Source: Pedobacter steynii
Lineage (GTDB): Bacteria; Bacteroidota; Bacteroidia; Sphingobacteriales; Sphingobacteriaceae
Reading direction: 5' to 3'
Length of the DNA: 64,000 nt
Assembly: GCF_001721645.1 (NCBI RefSeq)
Contig: NZ_CP017141.1
Span: forward strand, 5,456,001-5,520,000
This document shows, piece by piece, positions 50,896-59,967 of this stretch; within the stretch, counting starts at the first letter, position 1, and each line of letters opens with the position of its first letter. The notes beneath the pieces are model-generated. The model saw nothing but the letters and a program-made list of their open reading frames with translations, did no database searches and was not told the DNA's origin. The translations under genes were made by a program, and so were the position numbers.

Positions 50896-52485
50896 CTAAT
50901 TCACTCCGCCTTTGCGGGTTGCTTTTACCGGCTGCGGCCAATTTCCGGGTTCACCGGTTCTTGCGTTAACAGGTAACACGCTTTTTTCTTTCGAAGTTGT
51001 TTCCGGATCTTCACTGGCCATATAAGCCAGAATTGCGGTTAAAATGGCATTACTTCTCACATCGTCAAATATAATTTTATCATAAGTATCTCTATTGGTA
51101 TGCCAAGTATAGGTACCATAAGACCAGCTATTCGAACTCAGAGAGAATGCCGGAGCCCCTGCGGCTACGAAGGAAGCATAATCTGAACCACCACCACCTG
51201 GAGTACCTGGAAAAGTAGTCGCTATCTGCTTTCTGATTTCTTCCGGAACAGCAGATAACCAACGACCCAGGTAAGCGTAAGAATTCAAGAACCCTTGTCC
51301 GCCAAGATTAACTACACGACCTGTTCCGTTATCCTGATTAAAGACCACTTGTATGTTCTTAACAATTTCCGGATGATCTTCAACGAAAGCTCTGGATCCG
51401 TTTAAGCCTTGTTCCTCACTTCCCCAATGACCTACAAGAATGGTTCTTTTAGGGTTTGGATATATTTTTTTAAGGATACGGATTGCTTCCATCATCGTAA
51501 TTGTTCCTGTGCCATTATCAGTGGCTCCTGTACCACCATCCCAGGAATCAAAATATGCGGAAAGGATTACATATTCATTTGGTTTTTGTGATCCCTTTAT
51601 TTCTGCTATCGTATTAAAAGTCGGAACCATTCCTAGTTCTTTTGAGCCTACATTAACACTTATCTTTGGTTTTTTGCCAGATTCTGTTAGCCTGTAAAGC
51701 AGGCCATAGTCTTCCAGGGAGATATCAATAGATGGGATTTTTGTGGTATTTGCACCAAAAATCTTGTTTACACCGAATCCTGAAGACCAGTTACTGGTTA
51801 TTACGCCCAGTGCTCCTGCACTTTCAAAGGCGAGGGCCAACGCTTTTAAATTCAATCCTGTTTTACTGATTCTCGAACGCCATGCATCAGTTTGTTTGGT
51901 TCTGTTGCTTTTCATTTTCTCAAAAGACTCCGGCGTTGCGAATTCCTGCCAGTTATAGTCAGGCCTTCCGGTTGGCTGATTCATTGAAAACATCACAAAT
52001 TTTCCTCTGACACTAGGAAGCCAGGATTTAAAAGAAACAGAATCAGGAAGATCAGGGTAGATCACCAGTTCTCCCACCACTGATTTTCCCTTCGTAGAAG
52101 GGCTCCATGCCAATTGCATTCCCTCCAGGGATTTTACCCTTGGGTAAACCATATCGATGTGTGAAATTCCTCTTTCCCATCCACGCCATTCTCCCCATTT
52201 TTCATTTTTAGCAGTAATTCCCCAGCTGGCATATTTTGCCACCGCCCAGTCTGCGGCTTGTTTCATTTGAGGAGAACCCACGAGTCTTGGACCTACTACG
52301 TCCAGCAGTTCATGAGCAAGGTTTTCCAGTTGAGAATTTTCTGTTGCTTCTTTGACGATGTTGTCTACAGTTTGTTTTTTGGTTTGGGCATAACTGATAT
52401 TTCCGGTAATCAGCATAGCCATAAAAAAGGCACTTGTCCTTAGTTTTAGCGAGGAAAAGCACATGTTGGTTAGTTTGGTATTCAT
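50896..52485 (-). CDS. exported M28-family aminopeptidase with PA domain
   Basis: This 529-residue protein has a signal peptide ending near residue 34 (AMLITGNISYAQ). The body includes a protease-associated insert at about 170-290 (ALAFESAGALGVITSNWSSG). The M28 zinc site is visible as YFDSWDGGTGATDNGTGTITMMEA (Asp ligands), GHWGSEEQGLNGS (catalytic and ligand Glu), FNQDNG and, late, YTWHTNRDTYD (His). It should release N-terminal residues from peptides in the periplasm. It completes a run of exported peptidases in this part of the window. Confidence 0.88.
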   Translation of the reverse strand: MNTKLTNMCFSSLKLRTSAFFMAMLITGNISYAQTKKQTVDNIVKEATENSQLENLAHELLDVVGPRLVGSPQMKQAADWAVAKYASWGITAKNEKWGEWRGWERGISHIDMVYPRVKSLEGMQLAWSPSTKGKSVVGELVIYPDLPDSVSFKSWLPSVRGKFVMFSMNQPTGRPDYNWQEFATPESFEKMKSNRTKQTDAWRSRISKTGLNLKALALAFESAGALGVITSNWSSGFGVNKIFGANTTKIPSIDISLEDYGLLYRLTESGKKPKISVNVGSKELGMVPTFNTIAEIKGSQKPNEYVILSAYFDSWDGGTGATDNGTGTITMMEAIRILKKIYPNPKRTILVGHWGSEEQGLNGSRAFVEDHPEIVKNIQVVFNQDNGTGRVVNLGGQGFLNSYAYLGRWLSAVPEEIRKQIATTFPGTPGGGGSDYASFVAAGAPAFSLSSNSWSYGTYTWHTNRDTYDKIIFDDVRSNAILTAILAYMASEDPETTSKEKSVLPVNARTGEPGNWPQPVKATRKGGVN

Positions 52486-52624
52486 TGAATTAAGCGTTTA
52501 GATAATTAGAAAATAGGTGTCGAAAGATAAGAATAAATGCTTCTCTCCGTCAAAATGGAACAAAGTTGATACAATGAGGGAATTCTAAAACTACAAAAAG
52601 CTATCTTCGCCAAAAAAAAGATAA

Positions 52625-53308
52625 ATGCTGGAAATTGTATATCAGGATGAACACCTTATTGCCATTAATAAGCCTCATGGATTATTGGTTCACAGGTCCT
52701 CTATTGCCAATGATGCAAAGGAGTTTGCTTTGCAGATGCTTAGAGATCAGGTAAACAGGCATGTGAGTCCGGTGCACCGTCTGGATAGGAAAACAGGTGG
52801 CTTGTTGCTCTTTGCTTTTGAAAAAGAGGTAGAGATCGCGATGCACCAGCAGTTTCAGAATGGGGAAGTGCAAAAGAAATACCTGGCTGTACTGAGAGGA
52901 TATGCTCCGGACAGCGACGATATTGATTATCCGCTAGCCAAAGAGAATGGGACCATGCAAGAGGCATTTACGGCTTTTGTTACTTTAAAAAGAGCGGAGA
53001 TCGATGTAGCCTTTGGTAAACATTCTACCTCCCGTTATTCCCTGGTGGAAGCAACTCCAACTACAGGCAGGATGCATCAGCTGCGCCGGCATTTTGCACA
53101 CATCTTTTATCCCATTATCGGCGACCGCAAACACGGTTGTAACAAGCAGAATAAATTTTTCAAAGAAGAGTGGGAGATGACCACCATGTTATTACATGCT
53201 TCGGAACTGATCTTTGACCATCCGGTAACAAAAGAAAAAGTGCAGCTTAAGGCAGCTGTTCAGGACGAATTTAAAAGAACAATGGATCTCATGAGCTGGT
53301 CCTTTTAA
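52625..53308 (+). CDS. truC: RluA-family pseudouridine synthase, TruC-like
   Basis: This 227-residue protein has the RluA-family catalytic motif VHRLDRKTGG with the Asp nucleophile. N-terminal DEHLIAINKPHGLLVH is typical of TruC, and there is no S4 domain. TruC modifies U65 in tRNA. RTTGRMHQLRRHF-like and GDRKHG motifs are in place. It probably stands alone; the next gene starts 34 bp later. Confidence 0.82.
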   Translation: MLEIVYQDEHLIAINKPHGLLVHRSSIANDAKEFALQMLRDQVNRHVSPVHRLDRKTGGLLLFAFEKEVEIAMHQQFQNGEVQKKYLAVLRGYAPDSDDIDYPLAKENGTMQEAFTAFVTLKRAEIDVAFGKHSTSRYSLVEATPTTGRMHQLRRHFAHIFYPIIGDRKHGCNKQNKFFKEEWEMTTMLLHASELIFDHPVTKEKVQLKAAVQDEFKRTMDLMSWSF

Positions 53309-53342
53309 TAATTAAATATTTATCCGGTTAAAATTTTACAAA

Positions 53343-53804
53343 TTGTATTCTAAAGAACAGGCTTCACAACTAAAACAGGCTTTTTGGACAGCTTTTGGAC
53401 AATATATTGCTCCACATCTTTCAGCAGAAGGACTCAGGACCAATTGGGTGAACTATAAAACAGGAATTAAAAATTTGCATTTTAAGATGCAGGCGGATAA
53501 AAAATCTGCATCAATTGCGATAGAAATGTCTCATTCGGACCCGGGCATGCAGGAATTGATGTTTGAGCAATTTCTGGAGTTTAAAAATATCCTGAATGCC
53601 AACCTGAACGAAGAATGGGAATGGCAGCTCCATGTGCAGGATGAAAACGATAGGACGCTGAGCAGAGTTGTGAAAATTCTACCTGGTGTCAGCATCTTTA
53701 AACAGGAAGACTGGCCAGCCTTGATCTCTTTTTTCAAGCCCAGAATCATTGCTCTGGATGAATTCTGGTCGGATGCAAAAGATAGTTTTGACACTTTTAA
53801 ATAA
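53343..53804 (+). CDS. DUF4268-family protein, TTG start
   Basis: This 153-residue soluble protein matches DUF4268 as I remember it (SKEQASQLKQAFWTAFGQYIAPHLSAEG, WVNYKTGIKNLHFKM). No ATG is available at the N-terminus; the family's usual start aligns with the TTG at 53343, so this appears to be a true non-ATG start. The function is unknown. It follows truC by 34 bp. Confidence 0.72.
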   Translation: MYSKEQASQLKQAFWTAFGQYIAPHLSAEGLRTNWVNYKTGIKNLHFKMQADKKSASIAIEMSHSDPGMQELMFEQFLEFKNILNANLNEEWEWQLHVQDENDRTLSRVVKILPGVSIFKQEDWPALISFFKPRIIALDEFWSDAKDSFDTFK

Positions 53805-53828
53805 CTTTTGAACCGGCAATTTTGTTGC

Positions 53829-53844
53829 TACCAGTTTCCAGGTA
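53829..53844 (+). promoter_or_regulatory. partial copy of the TACC-N8-GGTA dyad upstream of the orphan kinase
   Basis: TACCAGTTTCCAGGTA resembles the first dyad of the three promoter modules near the two-component system (TTCCAGGTATT is shared with the 14606-14621 site). The second dyad and the 25-nt spacing to a -7 box are absent here, so this is a weak candidate. Confidence 0.35.
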
Positions 53845-53894
53845 TTTTGAGTTCAGTGCTATAGTAGTGTTTTAAATATTATTTATCTTGTTGT

Positions 53895-55901
53895 ATGACA
53901 AGATTCTTTTATACGTTGTTCCTCCTTGGAATCCTTGCTACCGGGATTAAAGCACAGAAACCTTCCAGGAAAATTTCCCTGGTTGATAGCTTGAAACGGA
54001 TGTTGGAACAGAAACTCCCAGACAGCCTTAGGGCGAGAACAAACTTCAGTCTGTCGGAACAACTGATATATGCAGACAGCCTGAAAAGCACCATTTATCT
54101 TGAACAAGGCAGACGACTCATAAAAAAGAATACCTTTCTGCAGGCAATCTATTATTACTATGCCGCAACGGTACAGTCCCTGAGTGATTTAGATAAGAGT
54201 GAGGCCAGTTTCAAAAAGGCACAAGTGCTGCTTACCGATTTTAAAACAAAAGAGGCTTATCTTTTCCTGGCAAAGTCCTGGCATAATTACGGGGTCCTCC
54301 AACAGTTAAAAGACAATTACAGAGGAATGGCCGATGCTTTATTAAATAAGGCGATTCCGTACGCCCGTTTATCTGGCGATACCGCTTACCTGGGGATTAA
54401 TTATATGGATCTGGCCCTGGTGTTCAAGAACAACAAACAGTTTGATAAAGCGCAGGTTTATATTGACTCTACGCTGCAGATCCTGGAAAAAGTAAAAGCA
54501 AGGAAAACATATCGGATTGTGGCTTATCATACCGCTGCAGAAAACTATACTTTTCTGAAAAAATATCCCCAGGCGAAACGCATGTTAGATAGTGCCGGCA
54601 CATTGCTTTTTCCAACTCCTGACTCACCTTTTTATCTTGATTACTATTTCGCGCAAGGGCTATACTTTGATGACACCAAGCGATATGACAATGCGATTGT
54701 CAGTCTGGACAAGGGAATTGAATTGGCTCTGAAACTCCAGAGAAGACAGGAAGAGCAGCGCCTGCTGATGCAAAAACTTCATGTATTGCAAAACCAGAAG
54801 AAATTCGACAAGGCGCTTTCCGTAGCTACCTATATTTTGAAACAGAAAGATATGTTATCTCTCAGTGAGGACCGGCTGCTTGTTTATGCTGATCTGGCAG
54901 AAACTTATGCGGGATTGGGAGACATGGGGCAGGCTTATAAATGGATGAAGAAAGTTAGTCAGTTGAGCGATAGCATTAGTGAAAGCAAGATCAAGAAGGA
55001 TGTGCATGAGCTGGAACTGAAGTATAAGAAAGCAGAAAATCAACGCGAGATCGGCTCCCTTAAAGCAACAAATGAAAAGGCAGCCTTGTCACTTAAAAAC
55101 AATAGATTGATCGCCTGGTTATTGGGCTCCATTGCCGTATTTCTATCCGTCATTACTTTTTTCGGACTGTTATACCTCAGGAACAGCAAAAAGCTGACTA
55201 AACAAAAGGAAATCAATTACAGGCAGCAACTCAGGGAGTTGGAACAGGAAAAGCAACTGACCATCAGCAACGCGTTGCTGGAGGGAGAAGAACGGGAACG
55301 TCAAAGGGTAGGGCGCGACCTGCATGATGGACTTGGCGGTACACTTGCCGGTATCAAGATAAACTTATCAGATGTTGTGGCTAACTCTTCTTCTATGGGG
55401 AAGGACACCGAACTGGGTAAGATTATTGCTCAGCTGGACAGTTCTGTCAACGACCTCAGAAATATTGCAAGAAATCTGATGCCTGAAACGCTGCTAAAAT
55501 TCGGACTGGAGACGGCTTTGAAGGATTTATGTGAGACGTTTAACAACAATGGTTTGAAGATTACTTTGCAATTACTGGATATACAGGAAGATATGGAAGT
55601 TGGTGTGAAAATTAATATTTACCGGATCATCCAGGAAATATTGAGCAATACCGTGCGTCACTCGGGCGCATCAGAGATGCTGCTCCAGTGTAGTCAGAAT
55701 GAAAGCGTTTTTCTGATCACGGCAGAAGACAACGGCAGGGGGTTTGACCTGGCATCGGCGGAGCATGCTAAAGGAATCGGCTTAACCAATATCAGAAACA
55801 GGGTTGCTCTTTTACATGGAAAAATGGAATTGAACACGGCTATAAATGAAGGTACTGCCATAAATATTGAACTGAAACCCTTCTCTAATCTGTCCATATA
55901 A
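53895..55901 (+). CDS. orphan TPR-containing sensor histidine kinase
   Basis: The 668-residue protein is a full-length paralogue of the kinase at 15260-17251. It has a signal peptide (MTRFFYTLFLLGILATGIKA), a TPR-like periplasmic part, a transmembrane helix (LIAWLLGSIAVFLSVITFFGLLY), the HisKA_3 motif RVGRDLHDGLGGTLAGIKINL, and an ATPase domain (QEILSNTVRHSGA, DNGRGF, GIGLTNIRNRV). Shared short motifs include MPETLLKFGLETALKDLCET. No response regulator is adjacent. It may signal through the regulator at 14635-15270. Confidence 0.9.
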   Translation: MTRFFYTLFLLGILATGIKAQKPSRKISLVDSLKRMLEQKLPDSLRARTNFSLSEQLIYADSLKSTIYLEQGRRLIKKNTFLQAIYYYYAATVQSLSDLDKSEASFKKAQVLLTDFKTKEAYLFLAKSWHNYGVLQQLKDNYRGMADALLNKAIPYARLSGDTAYLGINYMDLALVFKNNKQFDKAQVYIDSTLQILEKVKARKTYRIVAYHTAAENYTFLKKYPQAKRMLDSAGTLLFPTPDSPFYLDYYFAQGLYFDDTKRYDNAIVSLDKGIELALKLQRRQEEQRLLMQKLHVLQNQKKFDKALSVATYILKQKDMLSLSEDRLLVYADLAETYAGLGDMGQAYKWMKKVSQLSDSISESKIKKDVHELELKYKKAENQREIGSLKATNEKAALSLKNNRLIAWLLGSIAVFLSVITFFGLLYLRNSKKLTKQKEINYRQQLRELEQEKQLTISNALLEGEERERQRVGRDLHDGLGGTLAGIKINLSDVVANSSSMGKDTELGKIIAQLDSSVNDLRNIARNLMPETLLKFGLETALKDLCETFNNNGLKITLQLLDIQEDMEVGVKINIYRIIQEILSNTVRHSGASEMLLQCSQNESVFLITAEDNGRGFDLASAEHAKGIGLTNIRNRVALLHGKMELNTAINEGTAINIELKPFSNLSI

Positions 55902-55923
55902 GGAATTGTAGTATATTTGGCTT

Positions 55924-56721
55924 GTGAAGAATTACCAGCCACAGCTCAGAACTGTTAATGTGATCAGATATGTTACCCCCCTGCGTGAAGGGGGCTCAAT
56001 GCCTGCAATTGCGGAGGCAGATGATGAATTTTTATATGTACTGAAATTTCGCGGTGCCGGTCAGGGACTTCGCGCATTGATTGCCGAACTAATCGGGGGT
56101 GAAATAGCGCGTTTACTTGGACTAAGAATCCCGGAGCTGGTATTTGCAAATCTGGAAACAGACTTTGGAAGAATAGAGCCCGACGAGGAAATTCAGGACT
56201 TACTGAGGGCAAGTGTGGGTTTAAACCTGGCGTTACATTACCTTTCCGGAGCAATTACCTTTGATCCTCTGGTGAACCAGGTTGACGAAAGAACTGCTTC
56301 TCAGATTGTATGGCTGGATGCATTCTTAACCAATATGGACCGTACGGCCCGCAATACAAATATGCTCATCTGGCATAAAGAATTATGGCTCATAGACCAT
56401 GGTGCTGCCTTATATTTTCATCATTCTATGGAAAACTGGGAAGAACAGGCGGTCAGGCCATTTAGTTTGATTAAAGACCATGTATTGCTCTCTAAGGCGA
56501 CAGAATTGGAGCAGGTAGATGCGGCCTTTAAGGAAATTCTTAATCCTGAGCGCATCCGGTCTATCGTTTCACTGATTCCTGACGACTGGCTTTCAGGGGA
56601 CCAGAGCTTTGAATCAATTGAAGCACATCGCGAAGTATATTCCAGATTTTTAGAATTGCGGATCGCAAAATCAGAAATCTTTGTAAAAGAAGCACAAAAT
56701 GCAAGAGAAAAACTTATTTGA
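55924..56721 (+). CDS. HipA-like kinase-fold protein, GTG start
   Basis: This 265-residue protein starts at a GTG. It contains a HipA-type kinase-like stretch: FLYVLKFRGAGQG as the nucleotide-lysine region, WLDAFLTNMDRTARNTNMLIW as the catalytic loop and LWLIDHGAALYFH as the metal-binding Asp. It is shorter than HipA and lacks the N-terminal HipA module. Its end overlaps the DUF3037 gene by 23 bp, and this pairing recurs in bacteria. A toxin-antitoxin role is possible but unproven. Confidence 0.75.
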   Translation: MKNYQPQLRTVNVIRYVTPLREGGSMPAIAEADDEFLYVLKFRGAGQGLRALIAELIGGEIARLLGLRIPELVFANLETDFGRIEPDEEIQDLLRASVGLNLALHYLSGAITFDPLVNQVDERTASQIVWLDAFLTNMDRTARNTNMLIWHKELWLIDHGAALYFHHSMENWEEQAVRPFSLIKDHVLLSKATELEQVDAAFKEILNPERIRSIVSLIPDDWLSGDQSFESIEAHREVYSRFLELRIAKSEIFVKEAQNAREKLI

Positions 56722-57082
56722 GTATGCCGTAATCCGCGTCGTACCAAGGGTAGAACGGGAGGAATTTCTGAATGTGGGAATCATACTTTACTGTGCGAAA
56801 CAAAAGTTTCTGAAGTCCTTGTTTGAACTGAATGAAGCAAAACTTAATGCCTTTTGTGGGAAACTGGATTGCCAGGAACTTCAGGAACATCTACGCTCTT
56901 TTGAATTGATTAGTGAAGGAGGTAAAACTGCCGGAACAATCGGACAACTGGACATGGCTTCCCGGTTTCGCTGGCTGACGGCCACACGGAGTACAATTGT
57001 TCAGACCTCTAAGACGCATCCTGGATTTTGTATAGATGCAAAGGAAACACTGGAGAAATTATATCATCAGCTGGTGCTATAA
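56699..57082 (+). CDS. DUF3037-family protein
   Basis: This 127-residue protein has the DUF3037 opening FEYAVIRVVPRVEREEFLNVGIILYC and the GQLDMASRFRWLTATRSTIVQTSKTHPG core. It is translationally coupled to the HipA-like gene through a 23-bp overlap. The function is unknown; the pair probably works together. Confidence 0.78.
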   Translation: MQEKNLFEYAVIRVVPRVEREEFLNVGIILYCAKQKFLKSLFELNEAKLNAFCGKLDCQELQEHLRSFELISEGGKTAGTIGQLDMASRFRWLTATRSTIVQTSKTHPGFCIDAKETLEKLYHQLVL

Positions 57083-57095
57083 CAATTAGAATCTT

Positions 57096-57677
57096 ATGGA
57101 AGGTTTAAACAAAATGCGTGATCTGATCTCTTCCTTCGTCAATTTAGCAGATGAAGAATGGCAGCAGTTCTCTAAGTCATTATCGCAAAAGACCTTTCCA
57201 AAAGGAAGTTTCCTCTGTAGAGAGGGGCAGGTAGAAAATTATATTTTTTTTCTTGTAAAAGGAGCAACCCGTAATTACTTCTTAAAGGACGGTAAAGAAT
57301 TTACAGTCGACTTTCTGTTTGCGGGGGATATGGTTACGGCTTATTACTCCTTTATCACCCGCGAACCATCTATGATAGCAATTCAGGCAATCGAAGACAT
57401 AGAAGCCATACTGATTCCTTATCAGTTGCTTCAGGACTTTTATCGGAATTCGCATTCCGGAGAGCGAATAGGCAGATTGATTGCGGAACGTCAATATAAA
57501 AACAGACTGGAAAGAGAAATGGAGTTGCTTTCATCAACGGCAGAAGAACGATATGGCCAACTCATGAAGCGTAACCCGGAGCTCATCAGAAAAACTGCTG
57601 TAAAACATCTTTCTACCTATCTGGGTGTTCAGCCTGAAAGTCTGAGCAGGATCAGAAAGCTATATTCCCGAAACTAA
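57096..57677 (+). CDS. Crp/Fnr-family transcriptional regulator
   Basis: This 193-residue protein has a cyclic-nucleotide-binding-like beta roll at about 10-125 (SFLCREGQVENYIFFLVKGATRNYFLKDGKEFTVDF) and a C-terminal winged helix near 150-193 (KHLSTYLGVQPESLSRIRKL). No Fe-S cysteines are seen. It lies 58 bp upstream of a DoxX-like gene, which is a likely target. Confidence 0.82.
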   Translation: MEGLNKMRDLISSFVNLADEEWQQFSKSLSQKTFPKGSFLCREGQVENYIFFLVKGATRNYFLKDGKEFTVDFLFAGDMVTAYYSFITREPSMIAIQAIEDIEAILIPYQLLQDFYRNSHSGERIGRLIAERQYKNRLEREMELLSSTAEERYGQLMKRNPELIRKTAVKHLSTYLGVQPESLSRIRKLYSRN

Positions 57678-57735
57678 CATATGTTATTTTTTAGGTCTTT
57701 AACTTATCGGAAGTTTGTAGGACAAATCAAACATT

Positions 57736-58194
57736 ATGAAAGTATTGGTCGTATTATTTGTTGCTTTTTTATGTAGTCTGCTCATTTATAAACTTGCAAA
57801 TGGTTCCTGGAACCTGCTGATGGCTGGGAATATCTCACTGGCTGTGATGATGTGTTTCGCTGCCAGTGGCCACTTTGTTTTTACAAAAGGAATGGAAATG
57901 ATGATCCCTGAATTTATACCCTTTAAAAAAACAATGGTTATCGGAACGGGATTTCTGGAAATTGCGGCTGGCATTGGTTTATTGTTTAATCAGACCCGGC
58001 AATATGCGGCAGTGTTTCTAATCGCATTTTTTGTATTGATTTTGCCAGCTAATATTTATGCAACAATACATCACATTGACCTTCAAAAGGGAAATTTCAA
58101 CGGACCTGGTCCTGCTTATCTCTGGTTTAGGATTCCAATGCAGTTATTATTGATAGGCTGGGCCTGGTATTTCGGAATAAAGCTGGCTGCCTAA
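57736..58194 (+). CDS. DoxX-like membrane protein
   Basis: This 152-residue protein has four to five membrane helices and DoxX-type features (AASGHFVFTKGMEMMIPEFIPF, GFLEIAAGIGLLF, ILPANIYATIHH). The function is not certain for the family. It is just downstream of the Crp-type regulator. Its stop overlaps the convergent DUF4159 stop by 3 bp. Confidence 0.75.
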   Translation: MKVLVVLFVAFLCSLLIYKLANGSWNLLMAGNISLAVMMCFAASGHFVFTKGMEMMIPEFIPFKKTMVIGTGFLEIAAGIGLLFNQTRQYAAVFLIAFFVLILPANIYATIHHIDLQKGNFNGPGPAYLWFRIPMQLLLIGWAWYFGIKLAA

Positions 58195-58820
58195 CTGTTA
58201 ATGCCCATTGCATATAGAATGATATTTACACCAAACTTGGTATTGTCTTCAGCCAGGAAACGTTTGTTTCTGAAATCATAATCCCATTCACATCCATAGT
58301 CTTTATTACTATATAGTACACCAATACGGCCGTTAACGGTGATGGCCTTCAGGTAATCATGAACCAGGTCATCACCCCAGCCATTGAGTTCAAAAGAAGT
58401 AGTGGGAGGGCCCTTTTCAAACTTAAAAAAGGAATGGTAAATTTTATGGTCATTCGGTATCTTTTTAAGTGCCTGAGCTCCAAATAAGCTGCTCATCTGC
58501 GTTTCAAATGATTTAGCAAACAAACCGTCAATATCATGGTTGCAATCGTCAACAAATACAAAGCCTCCATTGTTGACATATCTTTTAAAATTAGCCGCCT
58601 CCTGCTGACTAAACTGAACGAGTTTATGACCGCTCAGATAACAAAATGGATATTTAAATAGGTCATGGCTGCTCAATTCAACAATCTTTTCTTCCTGATC
58701 TAAAGGAATAGTGGTATACTCTAACAGGGAGTTGAGCAAGTTGGAGGGCATCCGCTGATCGGTATCCCAATCTCCGGATCTGTATTTTATTCTGGCAAAA
58801 GTAAACCTCGATCGTTGCAT
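58191..58820 (-). CDS. DUF4159-family protein
   Basis: This 209-residue protein reads FTFARIKYRSGDWDTDQRMPSNLLNSL, YVNNGGFVFVDDCNHD and WDYDFRNKRF, typical of DUF4159, which resembles a glutamine-amidotransferase-like fold. Such genes usually sit in MoxR/BatA clusters. Here it diverges from moxR with 112 bp between the starts. There is no signal peptide. Confidence 0.78.
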   Translation of the reverse strand: MQRSRFTFARIKYRSGDWDTDQRMPSNLLNSLLEYTTIPLDQEEKIVELSSHDLFKYPFCYLSGHKLVQFSQQEAANFKRYVNNGGFVFVDDCNHDIDGLFAKSFETQMSSLFGAQALKKIPNDHKIYHSFFKFEKGPPTTSFELNGWGDDLVHDYLKAITVNGRIGVLYSNKDYGCEWDYDFRNKRFLAEDNTKFGVNIILYAMGINS

Positions 58821-58932
58821 AGTTCTAAAATAGCGTCAATTTTGGTTACAATCTAGTTTTTTAGTGTTGATATCTGTAATTTTTTTGATATTCTGCTGAT
58901 CAGGCAATGAAAAATAGCACAGATGCCCTATA

Positions 58933-59967
58933 TTGAATTACAATAACTTACCCTCTAAAAATATTGTCTTGGAAATTTCAGAAAGCAACCTTAAAATATT
59001 AATAGATAAGATTTCGCAGTTAAAGGAAGAGATTCAAAAGGTGATTGTCGGACAGGATATCATTATTGAAGAAATGCTGGTGGCATTGCTGGCTGGCGGA
59101 CATTGTCTCTTAGAAGGAGTTCCCGGACTGGCCAAAACATTAATGGTAAGAACCATGTCTCAGGCACTGGATCTTTCTTTCCGAAGGATTCAATTTACCC
59201 CGGATCTGATGCCTACAGATATTATAGGCACAGAAATCCTGGAGGAAGACCATCTGACAGGAAAGAGATTTTTCAAATTCAATAAAGGCCCCTTATTTGC
59301 CAATATTATCCTCGCGGATGAGATCAACAGAACACCACCAAAGACTCAATCAGCGTTACTTGAAGCCATGCAGGAGTTTGAGGTTACTTACGGTGGACAA
59401 ACCTATCCTTTAGACCGTCCTTTTTTTATTCTTGCTACGCAAAATCCAATCGAACAGGCGGGTACCTACCCGCTTCCCGAAGCTCAGCTGGACCGTTTTC
59501 TTCTTTATATCAAAATCGGTTATCCTACGGCTGCTGAGGAAACGAAAATATTGAGCAGCACTACCGGAACCATAAAGAATAAGGTAGAGGCGGTGATTGG
59601 TGCGGAAGAAATTAAGCAACTTCAGGCGCTGACCAGAGAGGTCAGTATCAGTGATGACCTGATTTCGTATGTCGCAGATCTGATCAGAGCCACAAGGCCG
59701 GAAACTTCATCCATAGCCTATGTAAAAGAATGGGTTAGGTGGGGAGCAGGACCAAGAGCGGGGCAGGCTTTAATCCTTACCGCAAAAGCAAGGGCACTCA
59801 TTCATGGTCGCTACGCAGTGATCATGGAAGATCTGCAGACCATGGCTTATCCGGTATTGAGGCATCGGGTGCTGATGAATTTCAAAGCGGATGCAGAAAA
59901 CGTAAGCTCAGATATGGTTGCTGCCGAACTGATCAGAACCATTTCCAGAACTAAAGTGAGTATTTAA
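58933..59967 (+). CDS. MoxR-family AAA+ ATPase, non-ATG start
   Basis: The protein has 344 residues counting from the TTG at 58933. The AAA+ motifs are Walker A EGVPGLAKTL, Walker B IILADEINR, sensor-1 ATQNP and the MoxR signature GTYPLPEAQLDRFLL. An in-frame TAG at 58915 leaves no ATG upstream of the conserved region; TTG at 58933 or 58969 must start it, the latter giving 332 residues, closer to the usual length. A 7-codon ORF (58923-58946) overlaps the start in another frame. MoxR proteins work as chaperones with the VWA-type partners encoded next. Confidence 0.85.
   Translation: MNYNNLPSKNIVLEISESNLKILIDKISQLKEEIQKVIVGQDIIIEEMLVALLAGGHCLLEGVPGLAKTLMVRTMSQALDLSFRRIQFTPDLMPTDIIGTEILEEDHLTGKRFFKFNKGPLFANIILADEINRTPPKTQSALLEAMQEFEVTYGGQTYPLDRPFFILATQNPIEQAGTYPLPEAQLDRFLLYIKIGYPTAAEETKILSSTTGTIKNKVEAVIGAEEIKQLQALTREVSISDDLISYVADLIRATRPETSSIAYVKEWVRWGAGPRAGQALILTAKARALIHGRYAVIMEDLQTMAYPVLRHRVLMNFKADAENVSSDMVAAELIRTISRTKVSI

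Noticed and set aside
55924..57082. HipA-like/DUF3037 pair as a proven toxin-antitoxin system
   Set aside because: There is no HipB-type DNA-binding partner and the HipA-like protein lacks the N-terminal module; the pair is annotated without a toxin claim.
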